Source of the DNA: Neurospora crassa OR74A
Lineage: Eukaryota > Ascomycota > Sordariomycetes > Sordariales > Sordariaceae
Direction of reading: 5' to 3'
Length of the DNA: 64,000 bases
Assembly: GCF_000182925.2 (NCBI RefSeq)
Contig: NC_026505.1
Coordinates: 5,084,001-5,148,000 of the forward strand
Below, piece after piece: positions 50,753-61,869 of this stretch. The translations under genes were made by a program, and so were the position numbers. Numbering within the stretch: the stretch's first letter is position 1; the number at the start of each line of letters is the position of its first letter. Under the pieces are notes generated by a model. It made no database searches and was not told the DNA's origin. It saw only the letters and a list, made by a program, of their open reading frames with translations.

Positions 50753-52261
50753 ATGGCGTCGAACCGCCCAGCGGCTTTCAACACCCTCCGGATGGGAGGT
50801 GAGCATATGGAGTGAATGGTCAAGTTGAGAGGCAGGACCAATTGCTGACAAAGATGGGTTCCAGAAGTGATCCGTGAGAAGGTACAAGACGGCGTTACAG
50901 GAGAGACGCGGGAGATCCAGTACACCCAATGCAAGATTGTCGGCAATGGCTCGTTTGGTGTCGTCTTCCAGACCAAGCTGTCACCTTCCAATGAAGATGC
51001 CGCCATCAAGCGCGTTCTCCAGGACAAGCGCTTCAAGGTCGGTACAGCCCGTATTGGACGTCGGGTCTCGAGGTTCATGAAACTGACCGATATATAGAAC
51101 CGCGAACTTCAAATTATGCGGATTGTTCGCCACCCCAATATTGTCCAGCTCAAGGCCTTCTACTACTCGAACGGCGAACGTGTAAGTCCCCAACGCATTG
51201 GAGCTCGTCGCCATGCTTTTCATACTCATTGTCTCTGTAGAAAGATGAGGTGTACCTCAACCTGGTGCAAGAGTTTGTTCCAGAGACCGTTTACCGAGCC
51301 TCGAGGTTCTTCAACAAGATGAAGACCACCATGCCCATCTTGGAAGTCAAGCTGTACACCTACCAGCTATTCAGGGCTTTGGCATATATCCACTCGCAAG
51401 GAATTTGCCATCGCGACATCAAGCCGCAGAACCTCCTGCTTGACCCTACTACCGGTGTCCTCAAGCTGTGCGACTTTGGCAGCGCAAAGATTCTGGTGGA
51501 GAACGAGCCCAATGTGTCCTATATCTGCTCGCGGTATTACCGTGCACCTGAATTGATCTTCGGTGCTACCAATTACACGACCAAGATCGGTGAGTTCTCT
51601 TGGGAGCACCAGCCTCGTTGCACATGTCTCAGACATTGGCTAATCATGTTGTGCAGATGTCTGGTCTACTGGATGCGTAATGGCCGAGCTCATGCTTGGG
51701 CAGCCCCTCTTCCCTGGCGAGTCTGGCATTGACCAGCTGGTGGAGATCATCAAGGTCCTCGGAACACCTACTCGGGAGCAGATTCGAACCATGAACCCGA
51801 ACTACATGGAACACAAGTTTCCTCAGATCAAGCCTCATCCGTTCAACAAGGTTTTTAAGAAGGCCGACGCTGATGCTATCGACCTCATCGCCCGTCTTCT
51901 TGAGTATACCCCCACCGAGCGTCTGGCGGCGATTGATGCCATGGTCCATCCCTTCTTCGATGAACTCCGGGACCCCAGTACCAGACTTCCCGACTCGAGG
52001 CACAACTCTGGAACCGTTAGGGATCTGCCACCGCTCTTTGACTTTACCCGTCATGGTATGTACTTTTCTCGCACATTGTCTCACGTTGAGGGAATCTTTA
52101 GAAACTGACACTTTTATTTCCTTACAGAGCTATCCATCGCCCCTCAGCTCAACCACAAGCTTGTTCCTTCGCACATGAGGCCGGTTCTCGCGTCGAAAGG
52201 ACTCGATATCGACAACTTCACTCCTATGAACAAGTCGGAGATGATGGCCAAGTTAGACTGA
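50753..52261 (+). CDS. gsk-3: Glycogen synthase kinase 3 (GSK-3/shaggy family)
   Basis: Ser/Thr protein kinase of the CMGC group. Six exons, 50753-50798, 50865-51037, 51098-51181, 51241-51589, 51657-52055 and 52128-52261, join to 394 residues. Seen in order: Gly-rich loop VGNGSFG at 41-47, catalytic Lys64 in [12 protein letters not shown] at 158-165, DFGSAK from 179, and the activation segment [13 protein letters not shown], in which Tyr195 matches the phosphotyrosine (Tyr216) of human GSK-3 beta. The Arg and Lys residues of the primed-substrate pocket in this segment (R199 and neighbours) are kept. The C-terminal lobe with [21 protein letters not shown] is complete, and the short N- and C-terminal tails are usual for fungi. 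The second intron begins GTCGGT, a rare donor; the reading frame leaves no other choice. Fungal homologs affect growth, development and, in Neurospora, the circadian clock, as known from the literature. Confidence 0.98.
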
Positions 52262-54071
52262 AGCTGATGTCGTTTCGATACTCAATGTCGCCGATCCATT
52301 CCCGAAATATGAACGTGGACGATATGCGCTGTGATTCCCGAATAGCAGAGCGTTGCCTAAGATTTCGAAGCAAGCGGTTTGACTCGCCGATCCGATTATG
52401 ACCCAAAAAACCGAAGAACGGATTATTTCTGCGTCCACCTGGACGAAACGAAAGCGATTTCAGATCACGGCCTAAACCGACGCACAGATACCCCTCATCA
52501 CAAGTGCGCTGGATCAACCGTGCAAAAATTCGTGCCGGCCTGGAGGCCGAGAAGAGCCCGGGACAGCCAAGAACGTCTCCGAGCAACTTCCCTCAGCGAA
52601 AGGGACTGGTTCACAAATTGCTTGGTTTCATGGGAGGATACTCTCGAGACATGTTATGGGCTACACGTATTTTTTTTTCTAGATTTCTTATTTTTCTGCA
52701 TGACCGGGATGGCTTTTGCTTATTCTTGCCTCAAACCTTTCGTTCAGCAGGAGCGCTCTTTATTCCCGTGGCAGGCGTCCACAAGATGGAAGGCGGAAGG
52801 CGGTAGGCTGGGAAAGCTTTGTTTGCTTTGTGTGACCTCGTCGGACACTGGCCACTGGCCAAGTCGCTTTGGTTTTAAGGGAAAGATGGAAGGAAAGATG
52901 GGCGGCATCAATGATATGATGGATTATGGCATATAGGGTAACAGTGTTGGAGTGGGTGATAGGTTAGGGAGTGGTGAATGGATGTGGGGCATTTGGGTGT
53001 TGTAAGGCTTTGCCTGCTATAACGAGTGTCAGCGAGGTTATGAGAAGGATGGGTGGTACCACTTTTCGTGTCTCTTGTGCGTCTCTGTGCCTGTCTCATG
53101 TGTCTGTGTCCTCAGAGTGGGCTGCTGAGGGGGTCCCAATCGGTCTTGAGAGAGGGTAAACGATTTACAACGAGTATGACGGATCAGTGGTTCACATGAT
53201 TGGGTGACAATGAAAGAACTGGATGGATAGGTAGTTGGATGGCAGCCGTCATGTCTAGGTTTCGGCTTAGGTCCACGGAGTTGTGTATCTTTAGGAAAAG
53301 TGTAGATGGTAAAAGCGGTGGAGTTCATGCTGGATTCAACTATTTGTTGATCAAGCCCTTTCTCTTCGGGGTTGTATTGTTTCTCAGTTATTATTCGGGG
53401 GTCGCATAAAATTCTATGAGGTTTAGTTTATTATGAGCTCCATGAATTTCACGGTTTATACACTTCAAGCTCCGCGAGAGTTCCGGCGTCTGGATCATGA
53501 GCTCTCCAAGATGGTCAAAGATTGGAGAATTATAACCCTATGCGGATATGGGCACCAGTAGGCATCCTTGAGAGGTCAATGTCCGCTAGGATTCATTCAA
53601 CAAGTTCAAGATTTCAGTTTCGCGTAGCATCTTAATTAGTAGAATCAAACCTTCTGCTTAGCCTAACGAACCATGGTGACCCTTCATGCTTCAATGCATT
53701 TAATGCGGTCATATTTGCATCTGCAGGCTCTTACAACTGTACCTACCGTGAAGCATGAGATCATCCCCACATACACTTAGAGTCTGTGCACTAAAGACTT
53801 AGGTCTCTGCAACTCACCAATCGCGTCGGCGCGACAGGCCCAAGTTCCAAACCTCAAGCATCCCTTCCCCATAGCGTTCCATTCTCCCAATTAATCCAAG
53901 CCTGCCAGCCGCCAACCACCAGCCGTGTCTGAACTTAACTTATTCGTCACGTCACGCCAGAACATCCACCACAACTGTTGCCAGGACATTCTGTTCTGTC
54001 CAGTCCTCTTACATAATTTGTCCTTTTCAGATACGTTTTAGTTTTATTTGACTTACCGGGTTTCACACACC
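52262..54071. other. Spacer between GSK-3 and CBP80
   Basis: About 1.8 kb with the 3' UTR of GSK-3 at one end and the promoter of CBP80 at the other. The last 100 bases before 54072 are T-rich and leader-like. No gene was recognised between them. Confidence 0.5.
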
Positions 54072-56837
54072 ATGGCCGACTACGATCGCAGAGGCGGCGG
54101 TGGTTACAACCCCAAGAAGCGTCGCTATCGTGGTAAGTACTCCCGTCTGCCTTTCCTCCACCTATAGTTATGCTCGTCTCAGCCTTGCCTTCTGCTTAAG
54201 ATCCTGTCGAACTATTCTCATATCACTGGTAAAAACCCTGCTTGAATAGATTGTAACTGACAGTGTGTTCAATCCAAACAGACGATGATGATGGCGATCG
54301 TCGCGGCGGCCCGCGAAGACGCTTCGATGCTCCTCCCCATGTCCGCGTCCGAAAGCAGCTGCTTGCCATTGCCGAGAACCCCATGCGTCCCTGGCATGAG
54401 GAGGTGCAATCGATTGCCAACCTGTTTACCGACAACTGGGACGATGAGCTGCTTCGAACCAACTTTGTCGACCTCGTCCTCCAGCTTGCGGTCGAGCAAC
54501 CCATGAAGACGCCGTTCCTCGCCGCCGTTGTGCTCGTCGCCAACACCAACAAGCCCCAGATCGTCGACATGCTTCTCGCCAAGCTGACGAGTACTCTCGA
54601 GACCAAGATTGCCGAGGGCGACTGGCGGGATGTGAAGCTCTACTTGAAGCTTGCGGGCTGCTTACAAAGCTGTCTGGAGGGTGATGGTGTCTTCCCCGTG
54701 TTGGAGGAGCTGTTCAGCCGCGCTGTGGACTTGCAGACTGCCAGTTCCGAGGATGTGAGCTATCCTGCTTGGTTTCGGCTGGGTTCTTGGCTTGGGAACA
54801 AATCACTGACATGAGTGTTGCAACAGACAATTGGTACGGAGCTTGTTAAGATCATCCTCCTCACCCTACCATACGTTATGGTCACTGGGCCAACCCAGTG
54901 GCAACAGAAGGCGGCGGATCTGATGGAGAAGACGGAGATTATCGCCGGCGAAGCACACCCACTACAGGCCTTGATTGAGCCATACCACCCCGAGGCCGGC
55001 GACCAGAGCCCTGTTGCGTCTCAGAGTTGCATCAGCTTGCTGCAAACCCAGCTCCAGAACGAGGCCAACAACGGGTGGGCCTTGAGCTGCCTCCCGAGGC
55101 CTTGGGAGCTTCCCGTTGAAGAAGTCGAGCAGCAGGAGAAGATTGCCAACGCCGAGAAGCACACCCTTCCGCCAATTTCCATCCCTCAGACAGTTGTTGC
55201 CGGACCTCGGCCCCTGTTCCCAGAAATCTACTTTTCTGTTTACGCCAACCAAGACGTCGAGTCGACACCCCCTCTGACGAATATTGCAGCCTCCCTGATT
55301 CGCGATGCGCTTGTCGACACTATCAATGTCCTGAACTTCAACCGCAATGTCACTGCTCGTTTCCTTATCGAACTCGACTGCTACTTTGCACCCCGAACAT
55401 TTGCCGCCCGAGCGACACCTTTCGATAAGATTAGAGAGATTGAGCCTCCCAAATCCAGCTGGAAGCCAGAGGATGTCGCTGTTGACGCGGTCTTCTCGCA
55501 ACTCTTCTCGTTGCCCAATCCCGAGCACAAGCTCGTTTATTACCATGCCGTCCTTACGGAGGCTTGCAAGCTGGCACCGGCTGCCATCGCTCCCAGCTTA
55601 GGTCGTGCTATTCGTTTCCTTTACAGGAATAGCCACCGCATGGACTTGGAGCTTTCCAATCGGTTCATGGATTGGTTCTCACACCATTTGAGTAATTTCG
55701 GATTTACCTGGAAGTGGACCGAGTGGGTGGACAATGTTTATCTGTCCAACTTGCACCCGGACAAGGCTTTCATCATGGGCGCCATTGACAAGGAGATCCG
55801 TCTCAGCTTTGCTCAGCGTATCAAGAACACTCTTCCCGAGCCTTATCAGTCTTTGATCGGACCAGAGAAGGAGAAGGACGTTCCTGACTTCAAATTTGCG
55901 GACGACAGTAAGTTACAGCATTATTGGATGTATTGATTTATTCTGATACTAACACATCACAGAAACCCCCTTCGCCGCCGAGGGCAAGGAGATCGCCGCT
56001 CTTCTCAGACGCAAGGCGCCCGAGGAAGAAATTGAGCCCGTCATCGAGCGCATTCACTCGCTCGCCCTGGACAACAACCTCGACCCTCTCGTAGCCAGCA
56101 CCGACGTCTTCGTAACCTCGGTTCTGCACGTCGGCTCCAAGTCGCTCTCGCACGTCCTCGCTGCCATCGAGCGCACTAAGGAGCGCCTCACTGATGCCGG
56201 CGCCACCTCGGAGGCTGCCCGCACCCAGATCATCTCGTCAGTCATGGAGTACTGGTCCGCCCACCCGGGCGTTGCCATTGCCATCATCGAGAAGCTGCTC
56301 AACTACAGCATCCTCACCCCGCAGGCCGTTATCAACTGGGCCATCACCACGTACGCCGGCGCCACCCGCGGCGAGGCGCTCGCCAAGGGCTTCGTCTACG
56401 AAATGGTGTTCAACACCGTCGTCAAGGTCACTTCCCGTCTGAGACAGGTACTGCAGAAGGCTACACTGCCCGAGGCTATGATTGACGACGAGACCATCGA
56501 GGCTGAGATCAACGGCATGCGCTCGTTGTTCCGTGCCATTGAGGATGCCCTGTTCGCTTGGGCGTCGGGTTCCAAGGATGAGATGCTTGAGGCCAGCGAT
56601 GGTCTGGGCGAGGGTGATGGGACCAGCGAGACGGAGAAGCTCGTCAAGAGGTGGGGCGAGCGCTGGCTCAGAGTGTTTAAGCGTAGAGCCGCAATTGAAG
56701 AGGCGTTCATTGTCGAGGCTCGGAAGGAGAGGGAGAGGAAGGCGGCTGCTGCTGCTGCGGAGCTAGCGGCGGCGCCGGCACAGGAGGACGATATGGCTGT
56801 TGATTCTGTTGATGCGGCTGCTGAGGTAACTGCTTGA
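54072..56837 (+). CDS. cbc1: Nuclear cap-binding complex large subunit (CBP80)
   Basis: Large subunit of the nuclear cap-binding complex, which with CBP20 binds the m7G cap of pol II transcripts and supports splicing, export and decay. Exons 54072-54132, 54282-54754, 54827-55907 and 55963-56837 join to 829 residues. A basic N-terminal NPKKRRYR stretch, followed by an Asp/Arg-rich patch, may serve nuclear import. The three helical MIF4G-like domains are recognisable: the first from RKQLLAIAENPMRPWHEEV through VDLQTASSED, the second around the ARFLIELDCYFAP and HAVLTEACKLAP helices with RFMDWFSHHLSNFGFTWKW, and the third around SVMEYWSAHPGVAIAIIEKLLNY. The C-terminus ends in an Ala- and Asp-rich tail. 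An AATAAA word at 56940-56945 may mark the 3' end. The gene converges on the Vps68-like gene. Confidence 0.97.
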
Positions 56838-57785
56838 ACAGTTGTCTCGTATAACTGAATACCTTTTACGAAAGAGGGGATGAGGTTATACTAGAACTCG
56901 ATGGTTTGAAGGGTTTGTCTTTTTCTCGGGCTCGTATTCAATAAAGGGCCAGCCGATTCAGTAGTCTGGCTGGATGGGGTTTTCATAGCGTTGGGAGGTA
57001 CATAAAAATGGAAGCTTAGTTCAAAAGATCTGCTTGCGTCTTCGTGCCATTTGGCCATCGATGATGCATGGAAAACAGGTGAGAGTAAATGATGCTAAAC
57101 ATCTGAAACTAGAAACCAGGAGCTGTTGTTCTTGAGATTCTACAGCTTCGCCATAACTTTTTTTTGGGTTGTTTTCCTCTTTGATTCCGTTCAATAACGG
57201 TACATAACTTAGCCCTAGCGTGATCCCAACGCAGAATCAATAGCTACCCAAGTGATCCCTCCAACTCAACCATCCGTCTCCCTGGGCGCAAGTTTTCATG
57301 GTCCTTCCATATCAATAAAAGTATACATGTCCTGTTCGTTCCACTTCATCCCAACTCATCCAGTTCATAACAATGACGAGGAAAACCGAGTCCTTACATG
57401 CGGTTTCCTGATTCGGTGCCCGGCATAAAGACCTATTTTCTCTAGTCCGTAGCCAACCTTACCCTACCTTCCTTCTACTCCTCCTCCAACCCCCAAGTCC
57501 CCTCTCTTCACCCCTGCGCCGGACTGGAAGGTACTTCGTCAGACCTGTTTGCTGTGAGGGGGGAGACTTGGTGTCGTAGATCTAGTGCGTGTTTGGTAGC
57601 AGTAGGTAAGGCGGGTTTTGGTTTTGGTTTTTTTTTTCTTTTTTTTTTTTTTGTGCCCTTACTGTGGTGTGTATATATGTGTGTGTGTGCGGGCGAGGAT
57701 CTTCGAGACGAGAAATCGATCATAGCCATACTCCTTTGAAGCGCAACACAACCGAACCGAACCGAACCGAACCGGACCCGGCGAC
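56838..57785. other. Convergent 3' flanks of CBP80 and the Vps68-like gene
   Basis: About 950 bp between converging stops. It holds the AATAAA word at 56940-56945, T-rich runs at 57627-57652, a short (GT) run at about 57670-57689 and an (ACCGA)5 run at about 57749-57774 just beyond the Vps68-like stop codon. No gene was seen. Confidence 0.55.
57749..57774. repeat. (ACCGA)5 pentanucleotide repeat
   Basis: Five tandem units, starting about a dozen bases beyond the stop codon of the Vps68-like gene and therefore in its presumed 3' UTR (TCGGT repeats in the mRNA). Confidence 0.85.
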
Positions 57786-58687
57786 TTACAGCGCGAGGTT
57801 GTAAGAGTATTCGTCTTCCATGTTTTGGGAGATCCAGAGGACGACAGCGCTGTTTTGTTATTGAAGAGAGGTTGTTAGTTAGTATGTGGACTTGCAAAGA
57901 TCATGGGTCCTTCTTGTTTCCTCGTCATCTCCTCTTTACCCTTCTCGCCGCCATCTTTTAACTCTCTCTCTTTCGCATAAACCCCCCCAAAAAGAACCAA
58001 AGAAAAAGGAACTGAGGGGATAAGAAAAGGGAAAACTCACCTCAACCCAACCAACCCATTAGCAACCAAGTTCTCCACCCCCATTCTCAAAGCCGGAAAC
58101 CCAACATCCTTCACCACGTACTTGAGCACGAACACCGTGACACCACCGGCCATACCACCCGCCAGACACGCAAAGCCCAAAAACAGCACCACGCGCGCCT
58201 TCCACGCCACACCGCTGCCGCTGTAGGAGAAGCTCTCGGAAGAAAGTCGCGCCTTCTCGACGCTGTTGATGATGAGCATGCCGAGCGTGCTGAAGATGAA
58301 GGGCAGCCAGTCGACAAAGTGGATGTGCACGTCCGAGGCGTTGAGGGGGGAGTGGGACCAGACGGCCGAGTCGAGGAGGGTGTAGAAGGCTAGGGAGAAC
58401 TGGATTTTCATTGCATTAGCGGACTGTACGTTGATATGGAGGAGGATGACGAAAATTATGTATGAACCATAACAGCGAGAGAGGATCATGGCATGGCATG
58501 GTATCATGGCAAGGAAGGTCACAACGTCAGGTCCGGGAAGGAGAGAATAGGCGCCAAAGAAAAAGAAAAAAGAGGAAAAAAAACGTACAAAAGCACCAGC
58601 AGCATAAACCCCCGCGTTCCTCACCCACGCGCTGTTAAGCCATTCAGGCCTGGAGAATCTAAAGAGGCGTTCTTCCGACATGGTCAT
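57786..58687 (-). CDS. vps68: Vps68-like membrane protein (UPF0220/TMEM50 family)
   Basis: Small integral membrane protein; yeast Vps68 works with Vps55 in endosome-to-vacuole transport. Three exons on the minus strand, 58687-58589, 58399-58041 and 57849-57786, give 173 residues (171 if the second ATG at 58681 is used, which would begin MSEERLF). Four hydrophobic helices are visible: VYAAGAFFSLAFYTLLDSAV, WLPFIFSTLGMLIINSV, VVLFLGFACLAGGMAGGVTVFVLKYV in the middle, and LVANGLVGLSAVVLWISQ at the end. A conserved short tail, QNMEDEYSYNL, follows. Splicing joins AGAF to FSLAF and VGL to SAVVL, both inside predicted helices, and restores family-like sequence; without splicing both helices would be broken. 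The first intron is about 190 bp. An endosomal role is inferred from the family. Confidence 0.9.
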
Positions 58688-60121
58688 TTGTTTGTGTCGT
58701 GTTGTTGTTTCTTGTATGTCTTTCTTCTTTCTCTTATGCGCTGGCTTCTACGGTAGTGTCGCAAGCCCAGGGTAGATTTAACTAGGTGACGATGCGATCG
58801 CGATTCGGTGTCGGCAGTCGGAGTTGTGGTGGTGGTGGTGGTGGTGGTGGTGGTGGTGGTGGTTATCAGAGCTGAGCTGAGATGCCTATCTGTCGTCCGT
58901 CGGTGGTATCGGTCGCCCCGGGTTGTGAAAATGACTGCGCGCGATTGCGGAATCGTCGTCTACCAGTCGATCAATCGGTAGAGTAGTTGTAGTTGACGTG
59001 ACTGGAGCAACTCGTTGGGCAATGATGCTTTTGGTGTTCCTCTCTGATAGCTCTGTCGTCGATCTGGAACTGGAGGATGACGACGTCCGCACGCCGCGGT
59101 GCCAGGCGGGCTGGCGGGCAGGTGCTCCACTGTAAGCAGGGACCTGCTTGTCCAATTACTGTGGGTCGGCCGTCCCAAGGCTGTGGCCTAAGCGTTTAGT
59201 GGCACGTGACAGCCTTTGTGGTGACATTGTTGCATGTTAATTTTTGTTATGTTGAATCTGCACCGAACATCGCATGAAAGAGCAAGAGTATGTTTTTACG
59301 CTTTGTTGATTCTCTCCCTACCATCCATGTCTATACCCTTCCCATGTAAATACAAAGCACTTGTTCCCTCGACCACCCTCTTCGAACTCCCCCTAATAAC
59401 AGTCCGAACTTTAAAAAAAAAATCAGCGCCTTCCGAGTTCGATAAATCACTGACAACGGTACCAACTCAGCATCCGAGCGTGAACTTCCTTCCATGTGGC
59501 TGACAACCAGCCAACGACAGCACCAGGGGAAGTAAGTAACCACAGTTCCCCTCCAGAAGCCAAGACAGCTTGGATGCAGAAAATAAAGACAGAAAGAGTT
59601 ATTATGACGCTATGCAGTGTAATAGTAAACAATAGTGCAAAGCTGAAAATGTCTTCTGCGGGCGGCGTCGGGCAGACCACAACAAGGTCCCACCCACCAG
59701 TCGAAGTCAAAATGATCCCCTTTTAGTGTACATACAATATTCAAACTTCGGCGATGCAACGAGATTGTCCCTCGAAAACCCCCCTCTCCTTGGCCAAACA
59801 GGCGAGAGGACAACGCAGGGAAAACCCCCGCATCATGAAAGAACCCGATTAGACGATAGAGACTAATCGTATGGTGGCGAGGAAGAAGTAATTGGAAGAG
59901 AAAGATTCGTGACCTGCCCCTTCATCATGCGATGGCCCTTATATTCGGCCAAGAGAGGACAACTGGCTCGAGGAGGCGTCAAGATATCAGATTAGGGAGA
60001 AACATTACACCTTGTCTGACTCCGTGCCCTGCGCATGGTGAGGAAGCAGTTTGCTGGGCCAGCTACTCAATGGTGACCCATGAGTTGACGAGTTCGTTGG
60101 GTCGCTTCGATTTGTTCCCTT
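58688..60121. promoter_or_regulatory. Upstream region of the Vps68-like gene and 3' flank of gs-1
   Basis: About 1.4 kb. The Vps68-like promoter should lie in the first several hundred bases, where a (GGT) run of about 12 units occupies 58826-58863. The rest is the 3' flank of the minus-strand gs-1 gene. No gene was recognised. Confidence 0.5.
58826..58863. repeat. (GGT)n trinucleotide run
   Basis: About 12 units of GGT, 140-180 bp before the start codon of the Vps68-like gene. On the plus strand this is a G-rich run with quadruplex-forming potential of the two-tetrad kind. Confidence 0.9.
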
Positions 60122-61869
60122 TTAAATCTCGATATCCTTCATGTCCTCGGCGTCTTCGACTGTCGTTTGCTTGCCCTTTGACTCCGTCGCCTTTCCGTTC
60201 GCCTCGGTTTCAGGCTTCTTCTCCTTATCCTCGCTTGTCCTTTCCTTGGCGGGAGAATCCTCATTGACCTTGATATCCTCCTTGCTATGCTCTCCGCTTG
60301 TCCTTGGGGTGTTCAACTCCATCAAGTTGTCGGCGGCTTTGGCCTCGAGGGAGGCGTTGCTAGCCGTGAGAGAGGTTGTGGGGGGTGCCTCCTCAGCAAC
60401 GCGCGCCAATGGGCTTGGCTTTCCGTAACCTGGTCGGATGGGACTCGACATGGGTGAAGTGCCAGTGAGACGGTGTAGCGACCGGCCACGAGGCTCGTTG
60501 TGCTCTGTTGGGCTTTGGTAGGGAGAGCCGGGAGTGGGGGGAGAGCGCATGCCGGAAGCTGACGCCATGGAAGGCGCCATAGATTTGCGCTTGTTGGCTG
60601 TGCGACCATACTTCTGATCCATTCTCCACCTCAGAATCTCGAAATAAGACGGCTCAACACGGGTCGCCTTAAACTCACGCAGCTTGAGCTCGTTGGTGTC
60701 CTCATCGACAAACCACCTCCCGCTGCTGAGATCCTCGGCAACCATGGCAAGGAAGTGCGCCCACGAGCGGGCCACGACGTACTTTGTATCGTAGTCGCGA
60801 CCAAAGAGGATGATTTGACCCCAGTGGCCCTTTGGTCCAGGCGCCAAATCGACAGCCAAGTTGTTGCCGCCCCAGTCACGAACGAGAGGAATCCAGGCAG
60901 GGTGCGCATACGCCTTCTGAATCGCGGCCGGGGGGACGGAATCCTGCTTGTTGAGAAGTTCTTGTCGCCAGTTTTGGTTGCGGTTAGGGGCATCTTTTGA
61001 TGATGAGGCCTGAGCGGCAAATGCCTGAGATTGTCGCTTGACGAGCACGGGATCCAGCATAAACTCTTGGTTCACCGTCTTCCAGTTCTCCCACTCCTGA
61101 ACCATCTCTTCGCAGTCGAGCAACATGGAGCTGAAAATAATGCCAGTGGGAAGACCACCGCGCTCCTGGCCGTCGTGGATTTGCAAGGATTGCCTGAGAT
61201 CTTGGGGAAGGGTGCAATCAAGCTGGTATTCGAGTTCGTTCAGATCGTTGACGGTGCAGCCCTCGCCAAGTTGGTCGAACAACTCGGGGTAGTTTTCCTC
61301 GGCCCATCTGTCAATTTTCTCCCAGGAGCTAGCGACTGGTGGGGGAGGCGGACCGCCATTTTGGAAGTTCTGCATGGGAATCTCGCCGGTTGGGCTGTGT
61401 ACATCGAATGCGTCCTGGTGGACGGACTGTCGTTGGCTCACTAGGCCGGGCGAATAGGGGCCACCGTTGGCGGGACTCGGCATGGGAGATATGGCGCGTC
61501 CACCGTAGGCCGTGTCGAAGCTCATGGTAGAACCACGGCCATCTCCTTGAAGGTAGGGCGAGTTGATGTCGGCACGCGAGTCGGAGGCGGTAGTAACGCC
61601 CGCGAGACCGGAGTTCCGGTTCAATGGGACATGACGTCCAGTTCGGTAAGGAGAGTCGATGCCAGCATCTGTTTCCCAACCATGACATGTAAGCGATCGA
61701 ACCGAGGACGGGGAAGTAGGGGGGAAGAAAGCACTAACGTCGATCATAACTGGTCATAGCATGCCAGATGTCCTTGAATAAGCTGGTAGAGGATAACAAG
61801 AAACTCGGTCAGCCAAGGACTCTCACCGCAAGCGGTGTCGAGGGAGCGGATTGCGACTCACCCAGCCAT
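60122..61869 (-). CDS. gs-1: Smi1/Knr4 homolog, glucan synthesis regulator GS-1
   Basis: Regulator linked to cell-wall beta-1,3-glucan synthesis; the yeast homolog Smi1/Knr4 is a largely disordered hub that works with the cell-integrity MAP kinase pathway. Exons 61869-61862 (8 coding bases), 61782-61739 and 61668-60122 join to 532 residues, the length I recall for Neurospora GS-1. The start reads MAGLFKDIWHAMTSYDRHAG and continues IDSPYRTGRHVPL. The globular SMI1/KNR4 domain spans about residues 140-360, from SSWEKIDRWAEENYPELFDQL through TLPQDLRQSLQIHDGQE, IIFSSMLLDCEEMVQEWENW and GHWGQIILFGRDYDTKYVVA to SSGRWFVDED. The N-terminal 130 residues and the last 170 are disordered in look (Pro/Ser, then Lys/Glu). 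Both upstream introns are short with good signals. I prefer the ATG at 61869 because it restores the family N-terminus; the unspliced frame would instead begin inside the second intron. Confidence 0.95.
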
